Assembly: GCA_963514095.1 (NCBI GenBank)
Contig: OY741282.1
Span: forward strand, 13,664,347 to 13,728,346
Reading direction: 5' to 3'
Length of the DNA stretch: 64,000 bases
Origin: Eutrigla gurnardus
Lineage: Eukaryota; Chordata; Actinopteri; Perciformes; Triglidae
This document shows positions 40,403 to 53,619 of this stretch, one piece after another. The number at the start of each line of letters is the position of its first letter. Position 1 is the stretch's first letter. The position numbers and the translations under genes were made by a program. The notes under the pieces are model-generated. The model searched no databases and was not told the origin of the DNA. It worked only from the letters and a program-made list of their open reading frames with translations.

Positions 40403-42202
40403 AACTAGGCTCTGTGGTATTGGAGCTGCAGATATTTTTGAGGTCTGAGGTTGGAGCTCATCACACGATCAAACACACTGCAGAGAGACTCGTGTCTGTC
40501 TGCACAGCGTTGATTGAAAATGTGTTCCTTGAACCAACAGCGCTGGAAACCGTGTGGTTCCTGTAGTGGTGAGTGAGAGGACGCAATGTTGCCGTAGCAT
40601 TAAAACACCATTTATCCATAGTTTCAGGGGATTTGATTCTGAAAATGTACTGCGTGGTTATTTGGCGTCTAGGCTATGACCTCATGACTAATAGCAGACA
40701 CACAGCAAGCCGAGCACAGCATTGGGGATGGTGTGTAATTAGGATGCCGTACCCCAGCATGCGATTCATTCCCAAAGACAGCACCTCCGGACATTACGGG
40801 AAATATACGATGTGAATTGAGATGGGAACATTATGTAAAAGCAACAAGCCACCTGTGATGCAGCACCGGGCTAAGACTAACCAGTTACACTGCAAATCCT
40901 TGGCTTAAAGTCGACACTTTAGCATATAGACAACAGGTTATCAGATAGCAATGCTATCCCATAAAATGGGACTGAATGCAGTTGAGTGCTGCAGCAGAAA
41001 AAGGACATCTGGAAAAAAGCCATATGGAGTGCCAATGAGCAAATCATGCAGGGGAATAAATGACATGGAAATACAACACTCACATGCAATTGTTACCATA
41101 ATCTCCATAACACTGAGCCACAAAACAAGAACTATCTTTCTAGCCCTCAAAAAAGTATAAACAAATTAATTTACTCAAACATGGAGGTCAACTTCTCCAA
41201 TGCACACAGCAAACATCGCCCAAAACAAGAGTTAAACCACTGCAGAGTGAAGAGCAGCAATAGAAGCAAGCAGGCCAGTTTAAACAGCAAGCACAATGCT
41301 AGCAGGAGATGTAGCAGTAACTTTTGGTACTTAGCTGGGTGACGCAGGGGGCTCGACCTCGCGCATCTCAGGCAACACGGAAGTCGTTTTTCCGAGCAGC
41401 AGCAGCAGTCCCAAAACAACTTTAGCACCAACAGTTAAACTCCAGCTGTACTTGAAGTGGCGTTTGAGGCACTTTGGTTTTTGGAAACATTTTATTTATC
41501 CACAAAGCGATAAAAAAAAAAAAAAAAACTATATTGCGCTGTTCACAGCCGAGTAATTTGCGAGCTACCTGAACGGCCAATTTAGCAGAACCGGAAACGA
41601 CAGCGTGGGCGGAGCCACGAGCGTTTAAATTGACCGCCAACCTGCGCGTTACATACAGCAGAGATTAATGTTACTATATTAAGTCTTCCTTTGTAGTAAT
41701 ATTACTTAAGGTGTTATTGTATATTTTGTTGTTGTTGTTTGGGAGATCTTTAGATCATCTTAAAAATATAACAATATTAGAACCACTGTGTGTTGCATGA
41801 TATCTAATATTTAAAAGAATGTAAGAAGCTAAATGCACATATTTCTATGTATTTTAAGTGATGGAAGTATATGAGTTTTGCTTGAACTTACCTCTACGTC
41901 CGATGTCAAACAAGAGGTCAAAAGTTCACCGATCATTTTAGCCCCCTAACAGCTTAACTCTAATTTGTACATGCGGTATTTCTACTTAAGTAAAAATCAT
42001 CTTAACATTTCATCTACGCCCGCATACTTTCTTCTCACACATGTGCATGCACGCTCAACGATCTTATCAGCGCATAGTACATCTCGCCATCAAATAGATT
42101 CAAAAACACTCACCAAAACAGATTCTTGTCATAAATAATTAAATACCCCCCCACGTCAAATTGCATGCAAGGCCAGGCAAAACAAACTGTGTTGTGTTTT
42201 TT

Positions 42203-42231
42203 CGTCTTCTTCTTCTTCTTCTTCTTCTTCC
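42203..42231 (+). repeat. TCT trinucleotide run
   Basis: About nine TTC units ending in CCAG, which resembles a polypyrimidine tract plus acceptor on +. No coding continuation is recognisable. Confidence 0.85.
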
Positions 42232-43645
42232 AGGGAGGATAGACTATCCCTGTGGGGAGGAGGGATGGAGGCTTATTGTGGCTGGAACATGCTGGCTATC
42301 CTTCAGCACTCTGGGTAAATACTGGCGCTGTGACAATAGACCAGCTTGAGCTGAGGAGGCTGTCACCTCGGCGCTTATCGGGCCGTGGATCTTCATGTTG
42401 TCTCTCACACTCATCACTCCCTCTCTCTCTCACACACACGCACAAATAAGTTGTGGATAAAGGAATAACTTTTTACTCACATGCAAGCAGGTAACAATCG
42501 ATGATGATGATGCACACAAAATAAGTAATTTCTCCACCCTTTCTTTTATCATTATCATCGCATCTCGCCTCCGCTGTGGGAGTGACAGGTCTCCTTAGAT
42601 CTCCTCCAGTCTGAGAGCAGATAACAACCCGTCTGAGTGCTACTTGTTACGGGATGAAGCCACCCTCATCGCGCACACATGCAATCCCCATCATCTTCAT
42701 AAATCTATCTGGGGTCCAATCTATTCTATCTCTGTGGGCAGCACTCCCCTCCTAAGTACCTCCAGGCCACTCTCCGCTGATGAATGGCAATCAAGTGCCG
42801 CTTGTGGGTGAAAATGTCACACAAACTGATATTTACATTTCAGTCATTATGGCAGCCCTCATGATGGACTCATGCGATCCCGTTCTGGTGCGGAGGGACA
42901 CTTTGAGGTTTCCCAACTAGCGTGTGTACAGTTCTCCCCGCTAACCCTCATCAAGGCAGAGCTGTTGTGTTCATCTCATTGCTTTAAATTCGGAAAAAGA
43001 TCATCGCATGACATTAAATGAAACCACTTCCTGGCGTTTCAATGGCTTATCGTGACTGCTTTTGAGTAAAAGTTTTAGTATCTTTTCGAAAGAAAGTGTA
43101 GATATGTTGAGGTCATCAGCTGCATTTCATTTCCATTTCACTCCATGGCACACGACACCAGTTTGTGGATAGATTCTCCCTTTTATATATTCTTTTTCCT
43201 TTCTGCAGTTTAAGTAAATGTAGTTTTTCTGGCCAAAGCAGTTTATATTCCATCTTCCACACATCTGTTGCCTCAACCGGCTTTGAAACATCACTTATCA
43301 ATATGCTTATTGACAGATTTACATACAGCTGAAATTCTTTTCCACAAAGTGTTGACAGTATTTGGTGCATCCTCTGTAAAGCAGTGCTGCACAGGTGAAG
43401 TATGCGTGCAAGTGTGGGTACAACTCCTTCCCCTCATGATCCTTCATTCAGGTAATTGCTGCAAATATTTGCGTTTTCTACCCCACCGTACAAAAATTGG
43501 CCAGGTAGCATTACCATCAAAGCTGTGGCAGACCTCAGGGAAAACTTTGCAGATCAGCTTGTTCATTATTAAGGAATTCAATTGCACCTTTAAGAGTGTT
43601 GGAGAAGGAATGACCCCTCAGGCAACATCTAGTGTAAATATGGGT

Positions 43646-43651
43646 TTTATT
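43646..43651 (-). terminator. nnt: Candidate distal nnt polyadenylation signal (AATAAA)
   Basis: First canonical AATAAA downstream of the nnt stop on the sense strand, followed within 30 nt by a TGTTGCCTGAGG stretch. Confidence 0.3.
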
Positions 43652-45573
43652 AGGGATGAAAATGTTCCATGGCAAACAAAAAGGGGCAAAACATTCACAG
43701 TACATTTCATCATTACATCTCCTCGACACGGTGCATCGAAACTTGTACAACTTCAAAAACCTATTGTTGCTCTGCACAAACACGGTGCTTCTTTAAAAAA
43801 ATACTTCCTTAAGATGAAAAAAGGTCATAAGGGGGCACATTGGCGAAACTATTCATATTCTCCATATTAAGCAAACATCTTGTTCTAATAGTCCCTAAAG
43901 ACTGCATTTGTGTAAATTGACAAGGAAGAACAATAACCCCTTCATGAGCGTCAATTACGTCTGCAGCTCTACACTTGCATAACATACAGTAAACTATCCA
44001 GCGGCACACTGAGGTCTGATGGTCAAAAACACGATGTGAACACAAAACAAGAGGCAATTGGTCGGGTTCAGCATATATGAGAGCCGAGTGGTTGAATTCA
44101 GGTGTGTGGATGGCAAATGACTGGTCCTTTAAGAGATCCTGTGGTCAGCTGAAGGTGCTCTGGAAACGTATTGGTCGTTTAACGGAGAGGTAGGATAGTT
44201 GTCATGGTCTATGTATCCGGTCCCAGGATGAAACTATAACAACTCACTTCTTACAGTACTTGCATTTATCTTCAAAGTAAAGAAGACAGTCGGTCTGTCA
44301 CCTCACATACTCAAATCATTCTTCAAACCTTGCACTTACTCATCTACTGTATCATGACCATCAAAACTATTAAAGTAATAAAAAAAGGATGGCAGCATGC
44401 CAACCTTATTTACAAGTTAAACTTGATGGACTAGGTTTCTGGTGGTTTTAGTTATGAGTTAGTTAGGTGTAGAGTGGGAGCTACCATCACTGTCAGTCTT
44501 TCAAGAATTACTCACATGTTTATACAGCAACCAATCCGTCTGTATCTGTGCCGTAGAATAGAATAGATTAAGTGTATAAGTGGATGTTTTGGCACCAGTT
44601 TACGTTGGCAAAGGGATAAACAAAAGGACAATTTCAAATCTAGAACTGCTTAATAATGACGTTGACTAATGAATGCATTGTGAAATGTGGTAGAAAAATT
44701 GAATTATTTAAGTGCAATAATGCTTTAGACTCTTTGCACAACAGTCAGGTTAACATCTGGCCCTAGTTTACAAAAACGGTGATCCTTCATTTGCCTTTAC
44801 AAAAATAATGAGGACACACATTGGAGTGGGTGGGGCCACATTCGCTTAGAAAAAACTAAAACTAAAAAAAAAAAACACACACCCTTCTTTACCGTAAAGG
44901 CCAAAGGCTACTATCACATGTACTGTAACATCAGAACCACACAGGATGATGTGATGCACCTGGTACAAAAACATCATAAAACCCATTGAGCCATCAGCGC
45001 TACAAGACTGTTTGTTTGCAGGAGTGGTACATTCTATACTAGGATTACATGACAGCTGTAAAAAGGTCAGGTCCATTTGGATGGATTTAATGCATTCAAT
45101 GCCTGATAGACTAGAACTGATGGCTCTTTAATGTTTTTGGATCCAGGTGGGATTGCTGCACCAGAGGCATAGGTGGAGGTTACAAGACACGCAAGTGAAA
45201 AGAAAAAAAGCAAATAGCATGACTAGAATTTTTTGACGGGCTATAGCTTCTAAAACGTGATTTTCTAGGTATATACCAACTGTTTGTTCGAATACAAAAA
45301 TCTCTCAGTATTGTATAAAACGGGAACTGAAAGACCTTTACAAAAAAGTTGCACTATTCTGCTTTTTTTCTTTTTACCTGTACAGACAAAGAAGGTGTGA
45401 CATTAGCATTGGAGCAAATAGATCTATCCATTGATGGGAACACCATATTACCTCACGCTAATGAAAGAAAACAAGAGAAAACGTAGGGGGGAAAATTTAA
45501 CGGCTCTAACATCTTAATATATCTACATTTCTGATTGTTGATATACACATCCAAATTGTTGACGTACCCTTCC

Positions 45574-45579
45574 TTTAAT
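45574..45579 (-). terminator. nnt: Candidate proximal nnt polyadenylation signal (ATTAAA)
   Basis: ATTAAA on the minus strand 342 bp after the stop, with GGATGTGTAT about 30 nt further on as a GU-rich element. Confidence 0.35.
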
Positions 45580-45920
45580 ATCTAGAAATAAAAGACCTGT
45601 TAATCTGTTTATCTAATTAACATTACATCTAAGTACATTACCACAGCGGGAGCACTAATAGAAAAACTACAGTATCTGCTTTACTTGGCTCATAATGCTT
45701 GTGTATTTCCTTATTTTTATACGGCAAACATTGCGATTTCTTTATCTAAAGATGATAGGAAGGGTGAGCCAAGAACTTTTAAGATCATCTTTGCTCAACT
45801 GGCTGAGACACAATCGGACAAAGACCAGCTTAATGTGGAAATACGTTTGGGAAAAAACTTTTGACTCATTGTCTCAGACACTCCTCAACTCCTTGTGCTC
45901 TTGGTGGAGAGGTATCCGCC

Positions 45921-46070
45921 TTACTGGCTCTGGGAGTCGCGGACCTTGCCTTGCAGGGCATCGCAAGTCTTCTTGGCGTCGCCTAGCAACATGGCAGTGT
46001 TGGGCTTGTAGAAGATTGGGTTGTCGACAGCTGCGTATCCCACACCCAGGGAACGTTTCATCACAACCAC
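45921..46070 (-). CDS. nnt: nnt last coding exon with stop
   Basis: VVVMKRSLGVGYAAVDNPIF, then YKPNTAMLLGDAKKTCDALQ and GKVRDSQSQ, TAA at 45921-45923. The KRS and GYA segments and the YKPNT/GDAK loop cover the NADP 2'-phosphate region. The C-terminal tail is a few residues different from human, as is common. Confidence 0.98.
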   Translation of the reverse strand: MVVMKRSLGVGYAAVDNPIFYKPNTAMLLGDAKKTCDALQGKVRDSQSQ

Positions 46071-49000
46071 CTGGAGTGGAAGGAGATGCAGACACGCTGG
46101 TTAGCTTCTTATAGGACAATTAGATGCGACTTTACTGAAGAAGAAGCTTTTTAAAGTAAACAAAACGGTTTCCTTCTCTAAAGGAAAACAAACCCCTCGG
46201 CCCAGCCATTCTCTCATCTAGAAATAGAGCTGGGATGTTTGAAATAACATAAAAAAAACTACTTCCAGCTGCTGTATTAACCTTCATTTCACAACATTGA
46301 TTTCATTAAATCATAATTGAATTAATACCTAACTTGAAACTCCTTCAGAGTTTATTTTGTACAACATTAATTCAATAAAAGATGGTCTAACGTAAAAAAG
46401 TAGTTTGTCAGTGACTGATTATTTCATCAACTGATGATATTAGTGTGTGTGTGGTTAAGTAGAATGTCCTCTTTGATTTCCCTGGAGGAAAGTGTGTGGA
46501 AACGAGTGGGAGCGCTGCAGAGATCAGTGCCAGCGGGATGCTCTGAATGTCGTCATTCCACAGCGACACAGTCACCGCTAATGGGATCAGGATGGGACTG
46601 CACCTGGAACTGTAACAGTCTGCGTCTATGCATGTGGGCCCGAGCACATGTGTGTGTGGATGGGAGTATGTTTGTGTCTTCAGATGGGGGCCCCTCTACG
46701 GGTGTGGACTCCAATATTCAGTCGTGGCGATAAAAAAAAAGCAATGCAGTCGTTGTAAAATCCTCCATTCCTCTTTATCTTTTTTAGGCTTCAGGACAAC
46801 CTCATTATCACACATGCATGTACCAGATGTCTCACCTGCTTAGACTTCCAGACCTCCAGCACCGGCATACCGGCAATGATAGAGTTGGGGTCTTCCTGGG
46901 AGGCCGAGTTCACTGTGTCATTGGCCCCGATCACCAGGACCAGGTCAGTTTCTGATTGGACACCAAACAAGTTAAGATCAGAAAACATCATCTCAGTCTT
47001 TTTACCTCATGTTGGCTGGATTTATCGGGACTTAAGTTCCCATGAAACCACTACCTGTCATGTTAACACTTTGATTTATTGACAGATTGAACAAACTAGA
47101 CAGAACATCTTGATTACTGAGCTTCAGAAGTGCTGGTTTCTGGACGAATCAATTAAGAAGTTCATGTTGAGTAAAAGACAGAAAGGACTGGATCTTACCA
47201 GCGAAGTCTTCATTGATCTCTTCCATTTCCAGGACAATATCGTATGGGACGCCGGCCTCAGCCAACAGCACATTGAGCTGACCAGGCATACGGCCGGCCA
47301 CAGGGTGAATACCAAACCTGTGAAAACAAAGATCAATATCATCACAACATCAATGAGTCAGATTTGCTTATTGATCATCTTTTAATCAGCGGGAGGAGAG
47401 ATGGGATCAAAATGAAAAGAAGATGGAGATTTTAGAAGTGGAGCAGAGAGACGTTTGTGATTATAGTCTGGTTACAGTGTGTACGCATGTGTTTGACTGG
47501 GTATACACAGCTCTCAAACTCAATTAGCCATGTCATGTAATCAGGGTAGGAAATTAACACCAGCCACTGAATGCCAGTGGCTGTGATCTCTGACCGAACC
47601 ACCATTTGGAGATTTATTGTTTTATTTGTCGGGCGAGTTTAGTCCACATGGCTCGTCGGCTCTGGGATCTATTAGTGACCGTGGCTGCCGATTGAAAAAG
47701 TGATTTTCTGCCCTTTATGTAATTCCTTGCAGTCTACATGCATTAGAGGACAGTGGGAAGAAGCAAAGGCTTTAGTCCTGAAGAGGGAGGCGAAAGTGTA
47801 TTGCTTTAAACTTCATACTGTCAATATACTGAAGTGTAAGAGGAGGAGGAATAAAACGGCACGTGATTGATTCACACTGAGGTGAAGAGGGATTACGTAG
47901 GCAGATACAGAGACTACGAGAATGCATTAGAATAAAGAACAGAGAAAAATAGCAGAGAAGGAGTAAGACATCAGGGTAAAGTTGTTTTTTTTCTGACCAC
48001 CCACTTTCCTCTAATCAAGTACAAATGCTCTAAGTAGCAGCAGCTGCAACAGCCAGGATCAAACAACTGAGGCAGGACAATTACACATGCTTCCGCTGTA
48101 CCTTGTCCTTCCTCTCCTCTCTTTCGCATTTCCTTTTTCTCATTCTTTCTTCGCACACAGGTTTCTTCCTATCTGTCGTGTCCCATCTTCTCGTCATGAA
48201 GCCCAAAACTACAGCTCTTCTTTTCTTAATCTTCAGTGTTTCTATCTATAGCTATGTAGCAATCGCAGTAGACTGTTAATGAATGTGTCTTGTACGACTT
48301 TTTTCATAAATGTTTGTCTGAGATACACTAGTTACTATAGTTTCTTTCGATTAAATCAATGTATGCACATTTAACGCGAGTTTACCTGACTCTCTTGCCA
48401 GCAGCTTGGAGCATTTTCACCAACTCAGCGATGGGGTACTGGGCCTTCGCGGCACAGAGTCCATAACCTGAAAGGGTTTAAAATATCAACAACAGGTAAC
48501 AATTAGCTGATTCATGTGCTTCATGTAATACGGCTGCTGTGTGGGACGTCGTCAAACACACAAACACACGTCACGGGGTCCAGAGGTGTTTACCAGCCCC
48601 ATCACAACAAATACTCAGGGACTGTCTCGCTCCATCGCACCAGTCAAAATGACAAGGTATCAAATTCAGCCTAGAGAAAGGGGAAAAAAGGGTGACTGTC
48701 TGCAGTCCGGCTTTAATGTTTTGTTTTTTTCCCTCTCCATCACAGTTCTTTCATTCATTGTGCCAATAGTCTCTGTGGAGTTCCTCCTGTAAGAAAAACA
48801 AGTGGGCCCAGGCCACACGGAGATGGGCCAGATGAAGCTAGGGAAACACTTATGTTTATCAGGCAGAGTCTTAACTGTTTCCACAGATGTCAATCAGCTA
48901 AAGTGACTGTGACGGCTCCAATTAGGGAAAACTAGTCAAAATGGAAACAAAGGGGGCTGACTAAAGGCCGATGCTGGGTAACAATACTAGTCAGACAGAC

Positions 49001-49964
49001 TATTACTCTGGATGGTATGTGTGTTCTGAAGATGATTTCATGAGCAAAATATGACCTGAATACATCAAACGATGTGATGTATTACCTTTTTAATACATAT
49101 ATAGACTTGGTATATTGTTTAATCAGTGTCTTTACAACAAATAATATATAAACTTTATATTTTATACTTTATTATATATATATATATAAACTAAAATGTC
49201 TGGCATTTTATTTTTTGACTCGTCTTGGTGTGGTGTGGTCTGTAGACCATTTTGAGAAAAGGCTGATAAAATATAGTTTTCATATTCACTCTTCTCCCAC
49301 TCTTTACAACTTTAAATGTCTGGTCTGCTTTTGGTTTCAGACGTGATCCATATTGTCTTCTATTGGTCCCCCAAAAGTTAAAAAACAAAAGAAAAAGATG
49401 GTTTAATCTACACTGGATGGTGCGACATGGATCACTTCTTTTCCATTTGTATTCCCTTCTCAAACACGTGACCACTTTAATTCTTGTAAATTGCAGTGGT
49501 TTCCTCTGAAGAGTTAGTTTTTGTATATAGGCGCTCAGCACTGTGACTGGAATCACCAATTTGCAGGCTGGATGCCTTCAGTCTGTGTTTACATGTACCC
49601 ACGTGAGTAAAACAACTCTTTGGATCTCGGAACAGTCTGGCGAAAGGACTGAAATGTCACCAGGCCACACAATGATGGCTTTAGCACAGCTGAGGCCCAT
49701 CGCAACCGCCCAAATTGGAGGTTCAGATGCGCATTTGTAGTCAAATATTGAAAACATGTGAAACGGAGAAAAGCTTGTACCTGGAACAAAGGTCGAACCC
49801 CACGCTCTAACCCCAAAAGAGGAACTCGTTTTGATCGTAGTGTTTGAATTGTCAACATAAACCCAGCATACCCTCATTCCATCTGATTTTCCCTTGACCT
49901 TGCATATATGTGCTGCACTGTAGAATGTCTATTTACCTGGGACTGACGACCACACAGAAACCTT

Positions 49965-50001
<37 letters not shown>

Positions 50002-53000
50002 CCACTCTACCATGACTTGTCAATTAGCCTAGCAAAATGGTGATGTAACATGGGCCAAGAAAAGGTTAAATAAACAGAACACACACTTTGCTAATGCTGG
50101 AAAAAAAAGTGGCTGGCAAAGTCAAAGTACCATGTTTTTCCACTCACGTACGAGACCCTTTTAAGTGTGTGTAGGGGTGTGTGTGTGTGTGCGTGTGTGT
50201 GTGTGTACCTGGAGTGATAATAATGCTCTGGGCATCTTTAATCATCTCGACGGTCTGGTCCACGTTGACCTCTGTGTGTGTCCCAGTGATCTCCATGGGT
50301 TTTCCTGTACCGGTGGAAGAAGTGCCGTAGCCTCCCAAGATCACGTTAGCCAGTGAGCGATTCATGGCCTGAGAGGGGAAACATATTTTCGTTTTTCCTT
50401 TTCTTTTTTTTTACGACATTAACATTTGCGTTTATTTTATTGACTGTGTTCAGCAAAACACAGCAATCAGAGGACATTTGAAAGGGAAATTTCCCCCAAA
50501 AGAAAAGATTCACAACAGAGACTACTGTGGTAAAGTTAGAGTCCCTCCTGGTGGACAGGAGAGGAACAACATCTACAGAACAACACTGAACACATCAAAT
50601 ACAACAACAGTGTTGCTTCACTCACCACACACATGATGTATGACAGAATGGCTCCAGATGACCCAATGAGAGCTCCGACGATGGTCAGCAGGTTGTTATT
50701 GAGGAGGAAGCCCTCGGCACACAGGGCCCAGCCCGAGTAACTGTTCAGTACGGTGATAACCACCGGCATGTCAGCACCTCCAATAGCTGCTGTCAAGGTT
50801 ACGCCCTTAAGGAGAAGAAAAAGAATCTTTAACTGAAACTGAAAGGCTATCCATCTAACTTCTCCAGAGATACACTGATCAGTGTTTCTGTCACCGTCAT
50901 CTAAATTTCCCAGCAACACACTTAGATCTGCAGAGTAAGCAAAAATGCTGCACTTGTAAACTGTATACCGTATTTATTCTTTTTCTTGTTTAGAAACCGT
51001 TTTCAGAAGTTGAGTAACTATCAGGTGAGATAAACTACTAAAGATTATCAAGACAACAGAATCTCTAAAGATTTCAAATTCTGGACATTTTTCTCTCCTG
51101 ATCACACAGTAAAAACTGTGTGATGTCATAACTAGGGCTCTTTGAATGCTACTACATACGAGTAAGGAAATTGTGACATTTTCTTCTTTTAATGTCTTTG
51201 AAATTAATCTTTTTTTTCTTTTTCTTCTGCATTTTTCACTTACGGTTACCTACTACAGAAATATAAAAAAATGTAGAATTAAAATGTCCTTAATAAAGTG
51301 ACAAACCTTCTCTAGAGGGCAAAAGTAGCTGGAGTTGCTTCTATTAAGTACTACCAAGGAGAGAATATCTTCATTGTACTGTTGACCATGTGACTACATC
51401 ATGTCTGGATAGCTACGCGAGACACCTCATATTTCACTTTTTAGCATTTTTCCACTTTTGCTGTCTTTTCCCCTCAAATATTACATCTGTCTTCCAGCAT
51501 CACTGTTTTGACTCTTACATGCCGTTTCCCATTCCTGGTGTTTATTGAAGTCTTTTAACAACATTCTTACATGCTCCGTCTGTCAGCATGTAGTAAAATT
51601 CCAATCCGAGATTTTTCTATTGAGTGCAAAAGCAGACCCTAGACACACACACACACACACACACACACATTACCATGACAGCAGAGAGAGCAGAGACTGA
51701 TCCGAGACAGGTGATGCCTGTGGTGTAACTGGGATCCATCAAGTAGGGAACCATCCCACCAACACTGGCTGCCATGAGAGTGGCGTTCAGAGCGTGACGA
51801 CCGGGGAGCGTCAGGGGAGCACTGCTCAGAACACCTGTATGGAGAGGAGAGACGGGATTTAACAGAGAATTAAAAAAAACTAAATACCACCAGTAACTGC
51901 ACATAAACACGTAATTATTTATCAATCAGCTGTGAACTTAAAACGGCATGAATCAAAACAGCGGGGAAAAGAAGCTTGTATAACAGCCACCACTTGAGAC
52001 TTGTCATTAAATGAATGTCATGTTCATGCATAATTTGCCCTCTGCAGTCAACATGGAAATTATAGTGTGGTTGCTAGGACTGGTGCCAGCACATGAACCT
52101 GATGAACTTATTTTTCTCTCTCTCTCTTTCCCCTTCACAGGGAATGAAGCATTAGACCAGGGGTGGAGAACCTTTTTCCTATCAAGGGGCCATTTAGATG
52201 ATTATATCATCCCTCAGGGGCCAAACTAAATTATTGAACACATAACCTCTGTTCAAGTTTTTAAGACACGCAGCTCACAGTAATGGCCTTTTTAACTTAA
52301 TTGAAATAACATCAAGATCATGATGTTTTTAGCCAATTTGAAAGGTATCCATCCTATAGTTTTTAGCAGCATTTTATATTATGAAAGGTGATTGTAGCAG
52401 ACTCGTGGCACGGAGGAGGATGAGGTGATAGCTTTTGGGTTGCCGCCCATTAATTGTCCAAAACAATCATAAATAATAATAATAAAAAAAACGTATTGAT
52501 CAATGTGGAGCCCCTGAGAAGAACGTTTAATGAAAACCACTGATCGATATTCTCCTTCACCCATACGTGTTGTGTGAAGGTGTGCATGGAAACGCCCACA
52601 CAGTCCATGCTCTTTATGCAATGCCTGATTTTGCACCCTCATAGAATGCGTCGTCTCCCGTGCATCCACGGCGACATCTGCCTTAAAGTTCACCAAAGTG
52701 ATGCGACAATATGTACTGACCTGCCGCGAGTTCACATCACTGTAACATAAGCTTAGCTGGGAGAATAAAATTAAATGCGTTCAGGGAACACAGTAATTGT
52801 TACCTGGAAAAGTAGCCGTTGTAAAAAACATGAATCATAAACTGATCATTTCTAAAATCATAACATCATAAGGATGTGTAACACTTGAAAACAACTGCTT
52901 TGGTTTCCAAAAACACAGAGTTGAAAAGAGAGAGACATTTTGGGCCAATCTTATCCACAATCAAAGTGTTACCCCAACATCTATCATGTAAAGATCTATA

Positions 53001-53536
53001 AAGAGTCTATTACCAAACGTATGATTTATCGTATCATATGATAATCATAAAGTGCATATATTAAGCGTGCTCCTCTCACCTTGCAGTTTGCCGTACGCCA
53101 CCAAAGAGCCACTGAACGTGATTCCACCGATGTAGGTCCCGAGGTACGCCACTATCTTGGTGAGGTTGGCTGCAGGGTCTGTGGCGAAGTGGGGGTACTC
53201 GATCATGTACTCGGCCACACAGGTGAGCACGGCAGCGAGCCCCACCAGGCTGTGGAAGGCAGCCACTAGCTGGGGCAGGTCTGTGATCTGGATTCTCTTA
53301 GCAATGGCCAGGCCTAAAGGGGAGAGAGAGAGAGAGATACAAGAGAGATAAAAACTAAGTTAAGTGCAGTGGCCCTAAAAGACCCACACACTAATAACAT
53401 GCAAATCACAAGCATTTGCACACACACACACACGCACACACACACCGAGGACTGCTGGGAAGCGGGTCCATCAGAGGAACCAGGTGTTGGTCATGAGGCC
53501 TGTTCGGGGAAATTCCATGTTTGTGAGTGGGTCTAC

Positions 53537-53619
<83 letters not shown>

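Larger units (their letters stand above)
37641..43267. other. Intergenic region, no gene recognised
   Basis: Contains a transposon-end fragment (39823-39855), CA repeats (40185-40248, 40355-40399), a TCT run (42203-42231) and a CpG-richer patch around 41330-41660 (GGGCGGAGCC, CCGAGCAGCAGC) that looks promoter-like but has no recognisable gene next to it. About 42560-43060 is non-repetitive and could be conserved non-coding DNA. Confidence 0.55.
43646..45920 (-). other. nnt: Possible nnt 3' untranslated region
   Basis: Sequence downstream of the nnt stop. The first canonical AATAAA on the sense strand is at 43646-43651, about 2.3 kb after the stop. A variant ATTAAA at 45574-45579 is followed by a GT-rich stretch and could give a 0.35-kb UTR. 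Which one is used cannot be told. A 200-codon + frame (43268-43870) overlaps the distal end and resembles no known protein. Confidence 0.35.
48468..50208 (-). other. nnt: nnt intron
   Basis: 1741 bp with two TG arrays and an AT run near 49165-49185. The 122-codon minus frame at 49191-49559 has no family resemblance. Confidence 0.75.

Noticed and set aside
47540..47620. Short inverted repeat CAGCCACTG...CAGTGGCTG as a structured RNA
   Set aside because: A 9-bp stem with a short loop in an intron, no covariation evidence; probably part of an old repeat.
49770..49810. tRNA-like GGTTCGA segment on the minus strand
   Set aside because: The flanking bases do not form a T-arm stem and no acceptor or anticodon arm could be built.
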